Source of the DNA: Lunularia cruciata
Taxonomy: Eukaryota > Streptophyta > Marchantiopsida > Lunulariales > Lunulariaceae
Direction: 5' to 3'
Length of the DNA stretch: 64,000 bases
Assembly (NCBI GenBank): GCA_948567375.1
Contig: OX419762.1
Span: 36,561,034 to 36,625,033 of the forward strand
The translations under genes and the position numbers were made by a program. The notes under the pieces were generated by a model. That model searched no databases and was not told the origin of the DNA. It saw only the letters and a list, made by a program, of their open reading frames with translations. Below, one piece after another: positions 33,278 through 47,480 of the stretch (its first letter is position 1; every line of letters begins with the position of its first letter).

Positions 33278-36200
33278 GAGTTGGAAATTGGGTTAGAAGA
33301 ACGAATACCCTCCGTAATCACTAGACTGATTGTTTTCTGGAGATAGATTTATCCGAATTTAATTTTTGGATTTATCTAATAAAAACCACATCAGAATCAT
33401 TGTATATTATAACATGAAAAGTAGATAATTCTCTGATGAACAACAGATTACAAGTATTTTTAACGATCTTGAAAAACATTTAGTTTAGAATTTATCAATA
33501 AATATTAGTGTAGAACCGAACATAAAAAAGGAAGACCAAATGAAAATATTTTCTCAAAATTGTGTGAGACATTGTGTGTAATAAGCGGCACGAACTTCTC
33601 ATGAAAATTTCTTATTCTGCTATAACATTTATTTATCATGTGTCCCTATTTGTAACAGAATTTTAGCTTATCATTCTAATTTTTGCGTAAAGCACAAGCA
33701 CAAAAGATTAATATCATCTAATATTTTTATTTTTATCGATTATTATTCATTTTTAGGAGTAAATTTAAGTGATTTTATTTTTTAGAGATTGTAAATAATT
33801 TTAATGATGTATATACTGAAATTGTAAATTCATAAAATTTGGAAGGAAATTACCATAATAAGTACTAAGTTATGTTATAAATAATTTATTCATATGTATA
33901 CTAATCACTTAAAATCATTTCCTACTTTGGTGAGCTTAATTTTGATACATAATAAATTTGAGGTCAAATAAAAGCATCTTCGAGAAAAGGGCTAAACCAT
34001 TCTATTAATAATTGTTCTGCAATACGCAATTTTTTGGATTGGAAAATTTATAGAATAATAAATTATTATTTATGTGTATCAAAGAGATTCTCTCAAAGAG
34101 AAGATATATTGCATTTTGATTTCTTGTAATACATTATAAAATTAACTCTAAAATTTTTTATTGAAAATTTAATTAAAATCCTAAATAGATTGCATATATA
34201 TATAGTAACCATGCTTGTAAATCTTTCTTTGATATAAATTATACATAAACTGAAACCCGTATTTTCGAAAGAGTTAGAATTTTGTATCTTTTGGCCTTTA
34301 CTTCATAGAATGCTCAATTGTAATCTTTTTAAAAATATACTTGAAATTAAGGATATGTTGGTTCATATCAAATTATCTTTAGTTTGTATATCTGGGTCAA
34401 TTTGGTGTGTGATTATCAACGCATCTACAATGCATGTGTCTTGAGTACTATAAGAGTAAGAACACTACGGTAAAAAATTTCCATAATGCTCTTTGTTTAT
34501 GTTGTCATTACTTAGTCTCTTGAATTGACTTCTATTGTTTGTCAATTGTTGCTCTCTTTCAGGTCTCGGCCCGGGTTCAACGTCAAACCGATTTTATTGT
34601 TTCAAATCTAATGTATCAGATTTCATATCGGTTTGGTTTTTAGAAGGGTCGAGTAAGTTTTGGTTCAAGATCGACTTCATGCAATCCGTTTTGTTTTATA
34701 GATTTTGGTTTTTTTATGGGTTTTGTTTGATGTAAGATTGATTTTCAACAAATAATATGACTTTGCTTCAAAATCGGTTAAGTTTGGTGTAACTCCAATT
34801 TGTAACCAAACTTGAAGGAGAATGACCCCCAAAAGTTACCACGTCCGTTTTATTATTAATCAATTTCGTTTATACCATCTTGATAGATTTTGTCTGACAA
34901 GAGTTCAATGTAGCAAGAGTTTGCTTGTAATCAAGTTTGATTTAGAAAGAGGAAGGGATTAGATTGTCTTGTTAATGTTTATAATTTCCTATGGTCAGTT
35001 CCTTTCGGTTGTTGAGATTAGGAGCTCAGTTTAAATCGAGTGGAAGCCGATGCAAACTCGTGGCCTCTATTAGTAATATAGAGATGAAGATTTTTAAACA
35101 TCCAACGAGGGAAGTGACTGCCATTAGTTTGTCCCTTATTACTATCTGCTCAAGGGTGAGACGGATACGATGAGGAAGTCGTCGAGAAATATGGGTGTGC
35201 CTCCTGACATTTAGATAGAGGGACCACTCAAACTCAAAGCCCAAATTCCACGTTTGAAATGCCTCTATTTATCGATCTATCTATCTATCTATGGCTTCGA
35301 GTAAGTGCTCAATCTGCAAATCTGCTTTGATGCTTCATGGCGTGCGTTCTCAGGAGTCTATCCTAAACATTTCGGTGCCTATTCTGTACCGTCATAGCTA
35401 GTCCCACCGTAGAGGTTGACCCTGAAGTTAGTGTTGGCGTCCAAGCCAAAACTAATATTCATTGTTGCAGACTGGTAACAGGAGATTTTGTCGTGGATGC
35501 GGTAGTGAGTTTGGCAACTTATTATACTGGACGCAACATCCGCCGAATCGTGTGGAAACGATGAAACTGCCGTCTTCGATCAACCCCAGTCCATGGCTTC
35601 TTCGATTCTAATCTACCTTGTCCTTCCTTTTGGCTACTAGAAAGCTCAACCTCCTGGGTGCATCTGCATTGTCTCCTGCCACAGCAATATGATGACAAGC
35701 TCGGAGTCTTGACTAGTTCTTCGTCTTCACTTGCACAAGATTGTCGTGATTCTGGAGCGAACTCAGTTTAGCTACTTATACAATTTTGGTCTGAAGGGCC
35801 TTCGTCTTGAGCTATTTCCTGTCTTGTCCATGTGTGGACCCTATCGAGATTGCATGAGAACGTGCACGGGAAGTCTTCTCACTGAAGACCAGGGTCGGTA
35901 TTGGTAGTGGAGGCGTTGAAATGATTCTAGCGGATGTCAGCCCTTACAGCAGTTCCAGCTTGCTCCAGCTTCAGCAGTTAGTATTCGGTTCGAGATGGAA
36001 GAGGGATTGGAGAAGTACGTCGGGTTTATATTCTAGGACCACCTATTGTGACATAGTCTAGTGCCTGCCAGTCGTTATGTGGACTTTCGACCATGCCACC
36101 TGCCGCTCTATATTGTGATGATGGGGCCCATGCCCAGGTAGGTGTCTATCTTCGTTGACACGAGTGGGGTTATAGGTTTGACTACTGTACTATCCATAAA

Positions 36201-37489
36201 TTCAATAGCTTTTGAGCCCATTACATGGCCGTGGCTATGTGCCATTTAAGCTAGATACAAAATACATACCGACCTCATCAAGTTCACTTCTTCTGCAATT
36301 GAAAGGCGCTCAAACGAAGCAGGGCATGATCAATTCTGAGACAATGTGAGCAGTTACAGTACAACCAGTCGTGTAGTATCTGATCGATATAAATCGGGCG
36401 TACCTTGCAGGATTAATATCAGGGTTAGAATTTTCCGGGTCCTCGTTCACTGTTACAACTCATGTACTTAAGGAGGAGGACAACACAGGAGAGTGAGTTT
36501 CGGAGTCCTGTTGTACTACAGTACTGTGTGTTCTCGGAAAACTACTGCTCCCGCGTTGTTGCAATTAGCCCCTTCCCTTGGAACAGTTCTGGAGAAATTC
36601 TCATGGCCGATGGTAAGCAAACGGATGTTTTCCACCACTGGATGGGGACCTTATCTTTCTTTGTCTTTACGGGCCAAGTGATTCACGGGCATATCCGTTA
36701 TGGCATTTTCATTTGAAGTTTTGGGAATTATAGCTTACGGGGAAGATCTATCCGCACGAAAGGTTGGAATCAGAAGTTCGGGAGGGGCATCATGTAGGGT
36801 AAGCTTTCTTTAGAGATTAGTCAGAGCGGCGTAAGCACTGATGCAGCGAATTTCCGCAAAATCTTTGAAATACTGCGGTGTATTTCAAAGATTATCTGTC
36901 GGATTATTTGTCTCGCAATTAGCAAGGCAAAACCTTGGATTTCGCCAGAGAGTTGGATTAGGATAATTGGTCGAATACTACCATGATTTGGAAATCATTA
37001 AAAGGCAAACTACATGTTCCAAACGACTTCATTCTAAATCTTTGAAGCTTGAAGTAAGGAGGAGACATCTCTTATCTTTATTAGATCGAGATGCATCAAA
37101 GGAAATATGGACGGCGGTTACATCGTCATCAGCAGTACCTTATGTACGGTGTAAAACTACAGTAACTGAATCTCGCCATCCTCATCGAAGTCAGCCTGAG
37201 AATACACCTTATGCAATTCCTTCTACCCTTATGAGGCGAAGGATGACGCGTCTCCTGATACCTTCGCTAGCTACGTAAAATCTGGAACCCCTAACAATAG
37301 TAGGTTAAAAGTGTTTCACCTAAACTGGACTAAAGCACCAACTTCAGACTAAAATTTTTTACAGAGAGGACTACAGCTTTGTTGTCATGCTTTCCGGCTT
37401 CGGGTTCTCTAATCATTTACAGAGAAAAAAACGATTGTAATGTGGATTTGGTTGACTCCGGTTCGCGTGAGGATTTGGTTCAACGCATT
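33278..37489. other. AT-rich region and NIP 3' flank, no recognisable gene
   Basis: 33300-34500 is very AT-rich with many poly-A/T runs and no open frame. 35274-35292 holds a (CTAT)n repeat. Open frames at 36462-36716 and 36967-37278 (+) have no motif. On the minus strand AATAAA occurs at 37077-37082, about 410 nt past the NIP stop codon, a possible polyadenylation signal. A minus-strand ADFDEDGEIQLL at about 37164-37199 resembles an EF-hand loop but stands alone. Confidence 0.45.
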
Positions 37490-39474
<1,985 letters not shown>

Positions 39475-41300
39475 CTTAACGTTTGTTTGCAAGAAGATAT
39501 GTGGCAGAAATTTCTGCCAAGCAGTACAGGGAAGAGGCACAGAGGAAAGAATCTATGATAAACTTCTTTCTTTTGGAGGTTGTACGCCGATTTCTCAGTA
39601 CTTCTCCACTAAGTTATCCAGAAGACTGAACAATCCCCAAACCCCGAACAATATGCAACAACTGTCAGTTGAACACTTGTTGACGCAGCTGTCACATTCG
39701 CCTGGTTGTGCTTTCTACATGCGCAAGCGATCGACGAACCTTCCTTCCCTTCGAGCCGTGCAGGCGCAGTTTAGCATCAACCTTGTGAAGAGCTACATAC
39801 TGGTGTAAAAGCCGGAAACTCCTGATTTGACTTCAGCCTTTCTTCTCACATATGAAGCAAAATGGCGCAGCTTCACGTGCTGATACAATTGGTGTGTCCT
39901 TCCAGGTCGAGCGTACCGATTATACACCAAAGCAGGATGTTCTCTTACGTCCTTTTTGGCTTGAATCGAAGGGCTCAAATCCGTCCTTGAAAGATTCAAT
40001 CCAACCTGCAGTAAGAAACACCGTGGAATTAAACAACTTGTCTACCGAAACATCAAACCTTGCGAGATGTCTGGTCTGTCAGCGAAGTTCCCAACAATAG
40101 TTCTATTACGCCACTGGAATGTAATGCTCACCAGAAGAAAACAGCTCTTGAAACTGGATAGTTCTATAACAAGACGAAATGGCGCGCTATGCACAGACAC
40201 TTGAGAAACAGATATTTACATATGATCCAATAATGCCCTCTATTTTGCGATTCCTCAACAGTCTGAACGTCAGATGAATGTTGAAGTTCTCAAAGCAGAA
40301 CTAAGTCTTAGAACTGCTTACTAAATCCAAGTTATTAGACGGGTCCTCCTTACTCATTTATCCAGTCAAAAGCGATTCGGAACATGAGCAACTTTATCAT
40401 CTACCGTCCGCTGCACAAAGCTCTACTATAGTACGTATTGGTAGAAAGAATTTTTCCCGATGACTAGTAAACTACCTGAACTTGACTCCTTGACTGTCAG
40501 GTTCGCTTCTGTGATGTTCCACAATGCAGAGGCATCAACACTGCACGAGTCCGCTTCCGGAGATGACTTCAGTTCGGAGTCCAATACACAATCAATAGAA
40601 TCTCCCAGCCTTTACACTCTCCGTGTACTGTAACCAAAAGCACCCGCTCCCGAACCAAGCAAATAAGTGCCAGAACCTACTGACTGCACTCTGCACACTG
40701 CTACAAGCAAACTTACGCACTCAAGTACTTTCAGTACTTCGTGAGGAGCAGTGGCATGCATGCGCCACTCGACCCGAGCTATATTATCGTCGTCAACTGT
40801 CCCAACTTCTCAGAAACTCACCCCTCTCCTCTCTTCCTCTCTCTCCTGTTCCTCGCTTATCTAGTTGTTACTGTGTGCTCGCATAACTTCGCTAACCAGC
40901 GCATCACTTCCTCCCATTTATCGAGTCGACAGAAGCTGGTCAATCAGTCGCCGATTCTCCCTCCACTTCACTCGCTAACGCGCCGAATTTTCGATGTCAA
41001 AAAAGAGAAACCCAAGTGGACTGGCACTGCCCAAACGAATCCGACACGTACAACTCTTAAAATTGATGACATCTCCACTGGAGATTGGACCAACAGGACA
41101 TTTGAAGACCTGCGCTTGTCACTTTTACCTACGGGATAACCAATCCCGTACCTATGCAGCGATGGATTTCTTGGGTGCCGGATCTCCAATTCTGGGTGAC
41201 AGTTGTTAGGATCTGGGATTGCTCCGCACCTGCTGGATGTGATCTACGGTGACGATCAATCTTCAGAGCTTTTAGAACTAGTCACGCGTTAGCCGCTTCT
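39475..41300 (-). promoter_or_regulatory. NIP upstream region
   Basis: This is the 5' flank of the NIP gene. On the minus strand a purine-rich GAGAGAGAGGAAGAGAGGAG tract lies near 40826-40850, and TATA-like words (GATAAATGG near 40916, TATAGCTC near 40780) occur close by. Such tracts are common in plant leaders, so a distal first exon with a leader intron is possible. The open frames at 40741-41139 (+) and 40968-41189 (-) show no known domain. Assignment to NIP is inference. Confidence 0.3.
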
Positions 41301-41803
41301 CACCCTCGATATTTGAACGGGGTGCTCACAGAGGTCAACGGGTCTGTTACGCGGAGTGCACCCTTAAAAATGCAGATACCCTGCTGGGGGACCAGATCCA
41401 CTCGCAAGGAACCGGCGACTACCGGTAGTGTCATCTTTCCCGGCAGATTGTGGACATAGTGGGGTCGCGAGGAGTTCTGCCGAGGATAAAGGCAGTGATG
41501 CATTTTACTCGAGCATTGGACTCAGTTAACATCCCGATTCAGAAGGAATACGGTACTCCCGAAGTAGTCCCGGTGACCTTTCCAGGGTGTCGAGAAAAGT
41601 TCTACAAATAAAGGCCGGTATCATCATCGGTATGAATCCCATGGCTTACTTTTTCCTCCTTCCGGCAAGGCCGAGGAGAAAAAGGGCATGCAAACGCCGA
41701 TGTTCAAGATTCCAGGCGCGGTCCGGTGGATCAGAATAGAACGCTACGTGGTTGCTGTGCTAGACGTGGACCAACCTGGTTACCAAGGATAGGTAGATGG
41801 GTA

Positions 41804-41843
41804 GGTGGGTACAGTCGCTACGCCTGTAGCGACAGCGCCCACC
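41804..41843. repeat. stepped inverted repeat
   Basis: Inner stem GTCGCTAC (41814-41821) / GTAGCGAC (41826-41833) with a 4-nt loop; outer stem GGTGGG (41804-41809) / CCCACC (41838-41843) with a symmetric 4-nt internal mismatch on each side. Confidence 0.85.
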
Positions 41844-42363
41844 GGGTGGTCACACTAACACTAACACTAAACCGGGTGATCTGGGGTGGGTTCATGTGAT
41901 CAGCATTAATTTGGACCATTATCCCTTTAGGTATAAGTTCCACGTCGCTTAGTTTCTACTTTATTTGTCTAACAATGGACGTAATATGGCGCATGACTGA
42001 ATTTGGACTTCTCACCTGATTGGAACCAAGGATTATATCTATGAAAGGAAGAAAACAAATTTGATGCAGTTCATGCAAAAACCGGACCCTAGTCTCACCA
42101 TAATCTCATTTTTTTGTGTGCATGAACGCCGATTAATTGGCGATTGATTGGCGCGAGGTCATAGCAGTTATCCAAAGTAAGACGTTCGAAGCTATGCCAG
42201 GCTTCTACTGCACCAGTTCTTTCGGAAAAAGTTTTAAAACGTTCTGAGTTGGTACGTGGACAATGTTCAACTTACTCTAATTTGAGTCTATAAGATAAGG
42301 TTTTCACAATGTAGAATGAGAGCTGCCCTGTCTTTATTGTACTAATACTGTTTAAGACAGTAT

Positions 42364-42404
42364 ATGAAGGTCTGCATACATCTCTGGGGACCTTCATGCA
42401 GACC
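42364..42404. repeat. two alternative overlapping inverted repeats
   Basis: ATGAAGGTC (42364-42372) pairs with GACCTTCAT (42389-42397), while GGTCTGCAT (42369-42377) pairs with ATGCAGACC (42396-42404). The arms overlap, so only one hairpin can form at a time. It sits 17 bp left of the long hairpin at 42421. Confidence 0.85.
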
Positions 42405-42420
42405 ATCACCGATGTTCCTT

Positions 42421-42498
42421 CATAGTGTTAGTCTCCCAAACTGGGCGTCCAGCGTGCAGGAAGGTGCTGCACGCCCAGTTTGGGAGACTAACACTATG
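42421..42498. repeat. perfect 28-bp inverted repeat (long hairpin)
   Basis: The left arm 42421-42448 (starts CATAGTGTTAGTCTCCC) and the right arm 42471-42498 (ends GGGAGACTAACACTATG) are exact reverse complements over all 28 bases, with a 22-nt loop. Inside the loop GCGTGCAG (42452-42459) can pair with CTGCACGC (42467-42474), which would extend the fold with a small bulge. No coding frame crosses it meaningfully. It could be a young foldback/MITE remnant or a small-RNA precursor. Confidence 0.93.
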
Positions 42499-42680
42499 CA
42501 ACCAAAATAACCCATAGCTGATTGGAGGAAAGGACTGCTTATTTGCATAGAAAGTACACAGGAGTTATAAATTGGTATAATCTCGGGACAACACCATCAC
42601 CTAATCTTCGGTAGAAGCATTGAATTAGCATTCACCGACTCCGTACACCTCATCGATAATGAAAGGACCAGATGAAATTG

Positions 42681-42710
42681 TTGGACAAGGTTGGACAAGG
42701 TTGGACAAGG
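42681..42710. repeat. decamer tandem repeat x3
   Basis: TTGGACAAGG is repeated three times without change. Confidence 0.95.
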
Positions 42711-44253
42711 TTGTCTACAATTGCAATATCGCATTAGTTTATGGACAGACTTTAGTAATTTTGGTTTCATCTGAGAGAAAGAGTGGTGCTTAACTTGGCG
42801 TTGAAACATATCAAACATGAAAGAGTCAGCTTATATGATCCAGTAATGAAGGAATATCTCGTCAAGTGTTTCGGAAATTATTGCTATTGACCAGTTGGAG
42901 ATGGGGCTTTTACTCCACACGGTAGTACTGTAGTGGTCCAACTCAGGTTCAATGATTATCGTCAGTCTATGTTCAGAAGTCAACATCTTCGATATCCATA
43001 CGATATATCTATCATGGGAAGAATGGAGCCGCTGTACGCTTTTTATCCCAAATCAACTATCACACTCATATGAATTCCAACGCCTGAGTTCACGAATGTG
43101 GATCATGCTTATGACGGAGAGATATCGCATGGTGTGAACTATACCTTAGCTTGTAATGAGCAAATACTTCAAGTATTCCAGATTTTTTTAATGTGTCTTG
43201 TGGGCAACATGTAGTACCGACGAGCGAAATATAGAGAAACGATCACATTATTCAACTGGTTGCACAAAAACATTTACACCCACAAATTGAAAGTAAATCT
43301 CGTTCAGAATTAGCAATTCTTTTCTTTTTGGATGTCTGTAGTTTGCGCAGTATACAGGCGAGACGGAGGAGTAATGAATGAATTAAAAGCACAAGACTTG
43401 GATTATTTTTATTTATTTATTCAAAGTTTTCACACTCACGAGTTGGACTTAGCAATTTTGATATTAGTGTCACTGCAATAATCTACACCACTCTGTATTT
43501 CCTTCCCCATGTAGCCGGGATTCCGCTCTGTCTTCCTTAATTTCTTGTGAAAAATAGATAGATTGATCTTCAAATCTATTCTGAGCTGATGATTGATTCA
43601 GTGTTTGAGAACTCGACTGAACACGTTATTGAAGTACAAAGCTGTACACAAGTCTATCCAAAAGGTGCAGAATTCTATCGCGGCCCAGATTTGTGCTATG
43701 CTTTGAATGAGCTTCTACCAGTTTGAAGTTGATTCTATCACACCTGTTTTGTATAATAAGTTTTTCCAAGAAACTCGTTCCCATTTTTGCTTCAAGATAC
43801 TCATTGATAAGTTTGTCGTGAAAAAGTTCTTAGCACACACGTACTCCGCAATTTCTTCAAATCGATCGCTAGGCCGGACTCTATTCTCAGTTGTATTTGA
43901 GGACCAAAAAATAGGAACCCCAATAAATTTTGGGAATTGTTATATCGACCCCTCTTTGTTAAAACGACCCACTTTCGTTCCTCGAACTCACGCCATAGGC
44001 TGTCAACGAGCAAGCCAATTCCCACAGGCGTTGATTATGACTAGACCACGTCATCAGAATGTACGGCTGCATCGTTTTGATGAGTCGATTTAACAATTCC
44101 CTAAATTTTACCTGAAACACCATTTGCCTTCACAGGTGTTGCACATAGCAGGTGCTCCGTTGACCAAGTTACTACGGCAGCTCTTTCACTTCATCAGAAA
44201 GGCTCACGTGAACCACCTGATGACCAGTTTAAGAATGCTCGAATGGAGATCCG

Positions 44254-44851
44254 GTGGCAGTAACTCAGCCTACTTTATCGCCCCACCAACTTGGCGCTTC
44301 CACAGTGTTGTCATCTTTAGGAGAAATGCCATGCTCAAGTATTCTACCGGCTGCCTATGTTCCTGTAGACAAATTATGTTGTGTTTCTTCGAGCACTACC
44401 GGTGTATCGGGTACCCTGAGGTTCAATCTGGATCACAGACGACTTGCTTGCTAAACTTTACTCTTGCCGCACGAGAAACAAACAATGCAACTTTACTATC
44501 CAGAATGCCTCTAACTATAATCGAGGAGAGGATGACAGTTCTCTCTCAATATGGTCATTGTCAGCATTACCTTCACTTCGCGAAATTGAAGTAGAGAAAG
44601 ATCCGTCCAGACATTCTCTCTTTGTTGTCATGTTCAACGACCGTTCTCAACGGACTGGTGTCGTTTTCAGAAAGGAAGAGTCTAAGCTAATATATGTGGC
44701 ATTCTTAGGGTGGTTGGAATGGACGGTCGGACTAATTGTAATAGTTCTTTTCCATTGTCTCATTTTACGTACACAGAATAAAACTCTAGTTAAAGAAAAA
44801 CAGGAATTGAGCATATTGGGCCAAGTCAAAGGTGTGGTAAAAAGACAATGA
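44254..44851 (+). CDS. hypothetical open frames with one hydrophobic segment
   Basis: Two overlapping frames (44254-44454 and 44444-44851) would need a frame change near 44450 to form one product. The second reads as a Ser-rich, Asn-glycosylation-like segment, then the hydrophobic stretch YVAFLGWLEWTVGLIVIVLF and a basic tail, the look of a single-pass membrane protein. I recognise no family, see no signal peptide or splice frame that fixes a gene, and consider chance or a decayed fragment more likely. Confidence 0.15.
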
Positions 44852-45081
44852 CATTGACAATCTTAAGGAGTTGCTTACAAATCACTTCGTCGACACCATG
44901 CATGCACCGTTGCAGTATATCGCGGCTTGCTTTAGGAAATACGGTAGTACAGAAGTACCCTGACTAAGTTTTCATAAAGTAAGGTTGGGTTGGTTTATAA
45001 GAGGATGAAGCTATCTCCCTAAATGGAGCTTCGTCCTTCTGTATACTCCACACAAAGAATCTAAACTCCTGGTAAAATAGA

Positions 45082-45186
45082 AAGAAGACGACAGTGGAGG
45101 AAAAACGAAGGAGGGGAAGACCCCATCAAGCCATACAAAGAAGGAAATAAAAAGAAGGTAACATGGGGCTAAGCCCCAATAGAGTC
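45082..45186 (+). repeat. dispersed ~100-bp repeat (copy C)
   Basis: Shares CGAAGGA, GGGGAAGACCCCATCAAGCC, GAAATAAAAAG and ATGGGGCTAAGCCCCAATAGA with the copies at 33174-33277 (+) and 31216-31310 (-). The 3' end holds a small palindrome, GGGGCT-A-AGCCCC. No flanking duplication is visible. Confidence 0.78.
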
Positions 45187-47221
45187 CCTACGAGAAATCT
45201 GCACCACCGTACCGAAGATATCCACGCTATGCAAATCGTATTGTTTACATACCATGGGAGCATCCGTAGAAACATTATCTAATGTGATAATTCTCCTCTG
45301 GAAACTGTATCAACTATGGTATTCGATAGAACAATGGATACATATTGTCTAAAATATATTACAAAGGACGAGAGTGATAAAATAATGATTACACATTGTT
45401 TAAAATATACTATAAAGTATAAAAATAATACACTTAAATATATTACCAAGTATGAGAGTGATACCCTTACGCCTGACATGATAGATAACCTCTTGCACAA
45501 TGTCTAACAAATATGTCAAAATATATCCCGGGGAAAAATGGGAAACTCTACCGAATGATATTCATGACTAGGTTCCGGTATACTACTATCTGAAAAAGCA
45601 TATACGTAGTCTAGGTTCGCATTTCTAAAGTTAACCAACAACTCTCTAGGAAAGCAAAGTCAGTTAGTTTAGACTGTTAACCGTTCAATCGTACTAAAAC
45701 AATTGCAAAAAGATTGTATCCGCTTTTCTTGAGGAATACATGCGGTATAATGGCAGCACAAGTGTCAATCAGACTTATTAAAACAATAGTTGTCTGGACG
45801 CATGTCGCATACTATGCGAAATCGGTGGAAAGCCTGCTATCAACTGTTACCGTGTTTTGTTTTGTAAAAGTATGATAGGTGCACAGACCGGAGTTATAGC
45901 AGTGACATTAAGACGGACGAACAGGAGGGTCTTTGTTTTCAAACTTAAATCATAACTTAGGAGAAATGAGAACCTTAAGACTTTATAGGATAACTAATAA
46001 ATACGGTGATTATCATCCTGATCAAAACTTAATCTGATCGACTAAATTTTATTTTTGAACTGCAATTTATGAGTTTTGATATTCTTTCTCACTTCTAGTA
46101 TCCTGGGAGTGCTGTTATGGTACGAGGACTTCGTCGCCGATTACTTAGATGCTCTTCAAACAAAATATGTTTGTGTATAGAGATTTTCCTTTATCAGTAT
46201 CCTTGATTTTCTAATCGGATCTACAAGCGGATTTAGGTAAAAAGTTTCTTGTAGTTTCATTCTTTGATCACCATCTACTCTCGGTTGCTTCTTTTCACTG
46301 TTCTTTCTTCTCTTTCTTTCTTATTAAATTTGATAATCGTCAGAAAATTTTATATGGAAATCTCTGATGATATTCTCAGACTTGATATACTACCAAGGAT
46401 TTAGTATCTACGTAAATATCTGTACATATTTGTGTGGATATCCTCAGAATTGATGTACTTCCAAGGATTTGGTATGTACATAGATATCTTACATATTTTG
46501 TGTGGAGTACTACCAAGGATTTGGTATGTACATAAATATATTTACATATTTTGCGTGGAGGGTAAACCTACTACCTATTAAGGAGATATCAATTGTACTG
46601 TTTTATTACTGAGGCCTTGTCTTTTGTCATGCTTGAGAGCCTTTGAAAGGAGAATTATTGGAGTATTTGGTGATTTCTTCAAATTAAGTACTTTGCTACG
46701 TAAGATAAGAGATTTGGCATATAATCAAATACATTTGCATATTGTAATAATGAGTAGAAAAATTGCAATTTATTTAGAGATAGCATTTACAACATTCTAG
46801 TAGCTTGGTACCCTTATCACCTTTACTTCACCCCTTTTGGGTGGAGTATTACCTTTTGTAGTGATTCAAAGACACATCTTTGTGAGGACAGGTTTATGAT
46901 AAAGGTGTGGAATGGGTCCCTTCTTTTCTAGCTATTATTATGGTAGAGAAGGATGCTTTATCTCCAAAGCGTAGAAAGATCTTCCATCCTTTAGTTCTAT
47001 GTTACTTGATTTTACTAGAAATTTTTTAAGTTTCTCTAATGCACCAACATTGAGCAACTTAATATCATCTTCTAGTGAATCTATTCATTTTGCGTGTTAC
47101 TTACTCAATGCAATGATCTAAAACCTTAGCCTTATTTTACCCTTTTCTTGTACGCCTTGATTGTATCATCCTCAATGTTATCCAACGTGAATCTTTATCT
47201 TAGTCTTAGATGAACATACCT
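45187..47221. other. AT-rich region without recognisable gene
   Basis: No supported frame. 45340-45480 carries an imperfect duplication built around ATTGT.TAAAATATA and GAGAGTGATA. 46373-46560 is a tandem repeat listed separately. 46560-47220 is AT-rich and borders the copia LTR. Confidence 0.45.
46373..46560. repeat. imperfect tandem repeat, three units
   Basis: Each unit contains TACCAAGGATTTGGTAT (or a one-base variant), then GTACATA.ATAT, TTACATATTTTG and GTGGAG. Units start near 46373, 46440 and 46506 and shorten to the right. Confidence 0.8.
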
Positions 47222-47480
47222 TAATTTCAATTATAGGAAATTTATGGGCACAGAGTTTGAGGGGATTCATACAATTTATAGAAACAACTCTTTACTAAGT
47301 AGTAGAATACAATGTCTTGTCAATCAAGCCTTGTGGCTCCATGGACCGCTCAACTGCTCTTGGCAGTTATTCTGTGGTAACTGTGGTAACCTTGTTCTCA
47401 AGTTAGCTAGAACTAGAGATAAGGGTATGATACTAGAGTTATGATACTTAACTAGTTAACTTATAATCTGGTTTCTTACA
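47222..47480 (-). repeat. 3' LTR of copia A
   Basis: Matches the LTR at 62600-62865 through GCACAGAG.TTGAGGGGA, CTTAGTA.TAGAATACAATG, GCAGTTATTC, AACT.TGGTAACCT.GTTCTCA and ATAATCTGGTTTCTTACA. The right border TTACA (minus-strand TGTAA) is clear at 47480; the left border is worn, so 47222 is approximate. Confidence 0.82.

Larger units (their letters stand above)
41301..45081. other. region with foldbacks, no recognisable gene
   Basis: The 41200-41900 part is GC-richer than its surroundings but shows no motif on either strand. Several inverted repeats are listed separately (41804-41843, 42364-42404, 42421-42498). From about 42900 to 43700 nothing stands out. The open frames at 43707-44093 and 44124-44594 (+) have no recognisable domain. 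Confidence 0.4.

Noticed and set aside
37164-37199. Minus-strand ADFDEDGEIQLL, resembling an EF-hand calcium-binding loop
   Set aside because: It stands alone, is followed at once by a stop, and has no partner EF-hand or exon chain around it; it falls within the probable NIP 3' flank.
41861-41881. CACTAACACTAACACTAAACC, telomere-like
   Set aside because: The unit differs from the plant telomere unit CCCTAAA and occurs only three times.
43707-44093. 128-codon open frame
   Set aside because: No recognisable domain, and the opposite strand is also open; probably chance.
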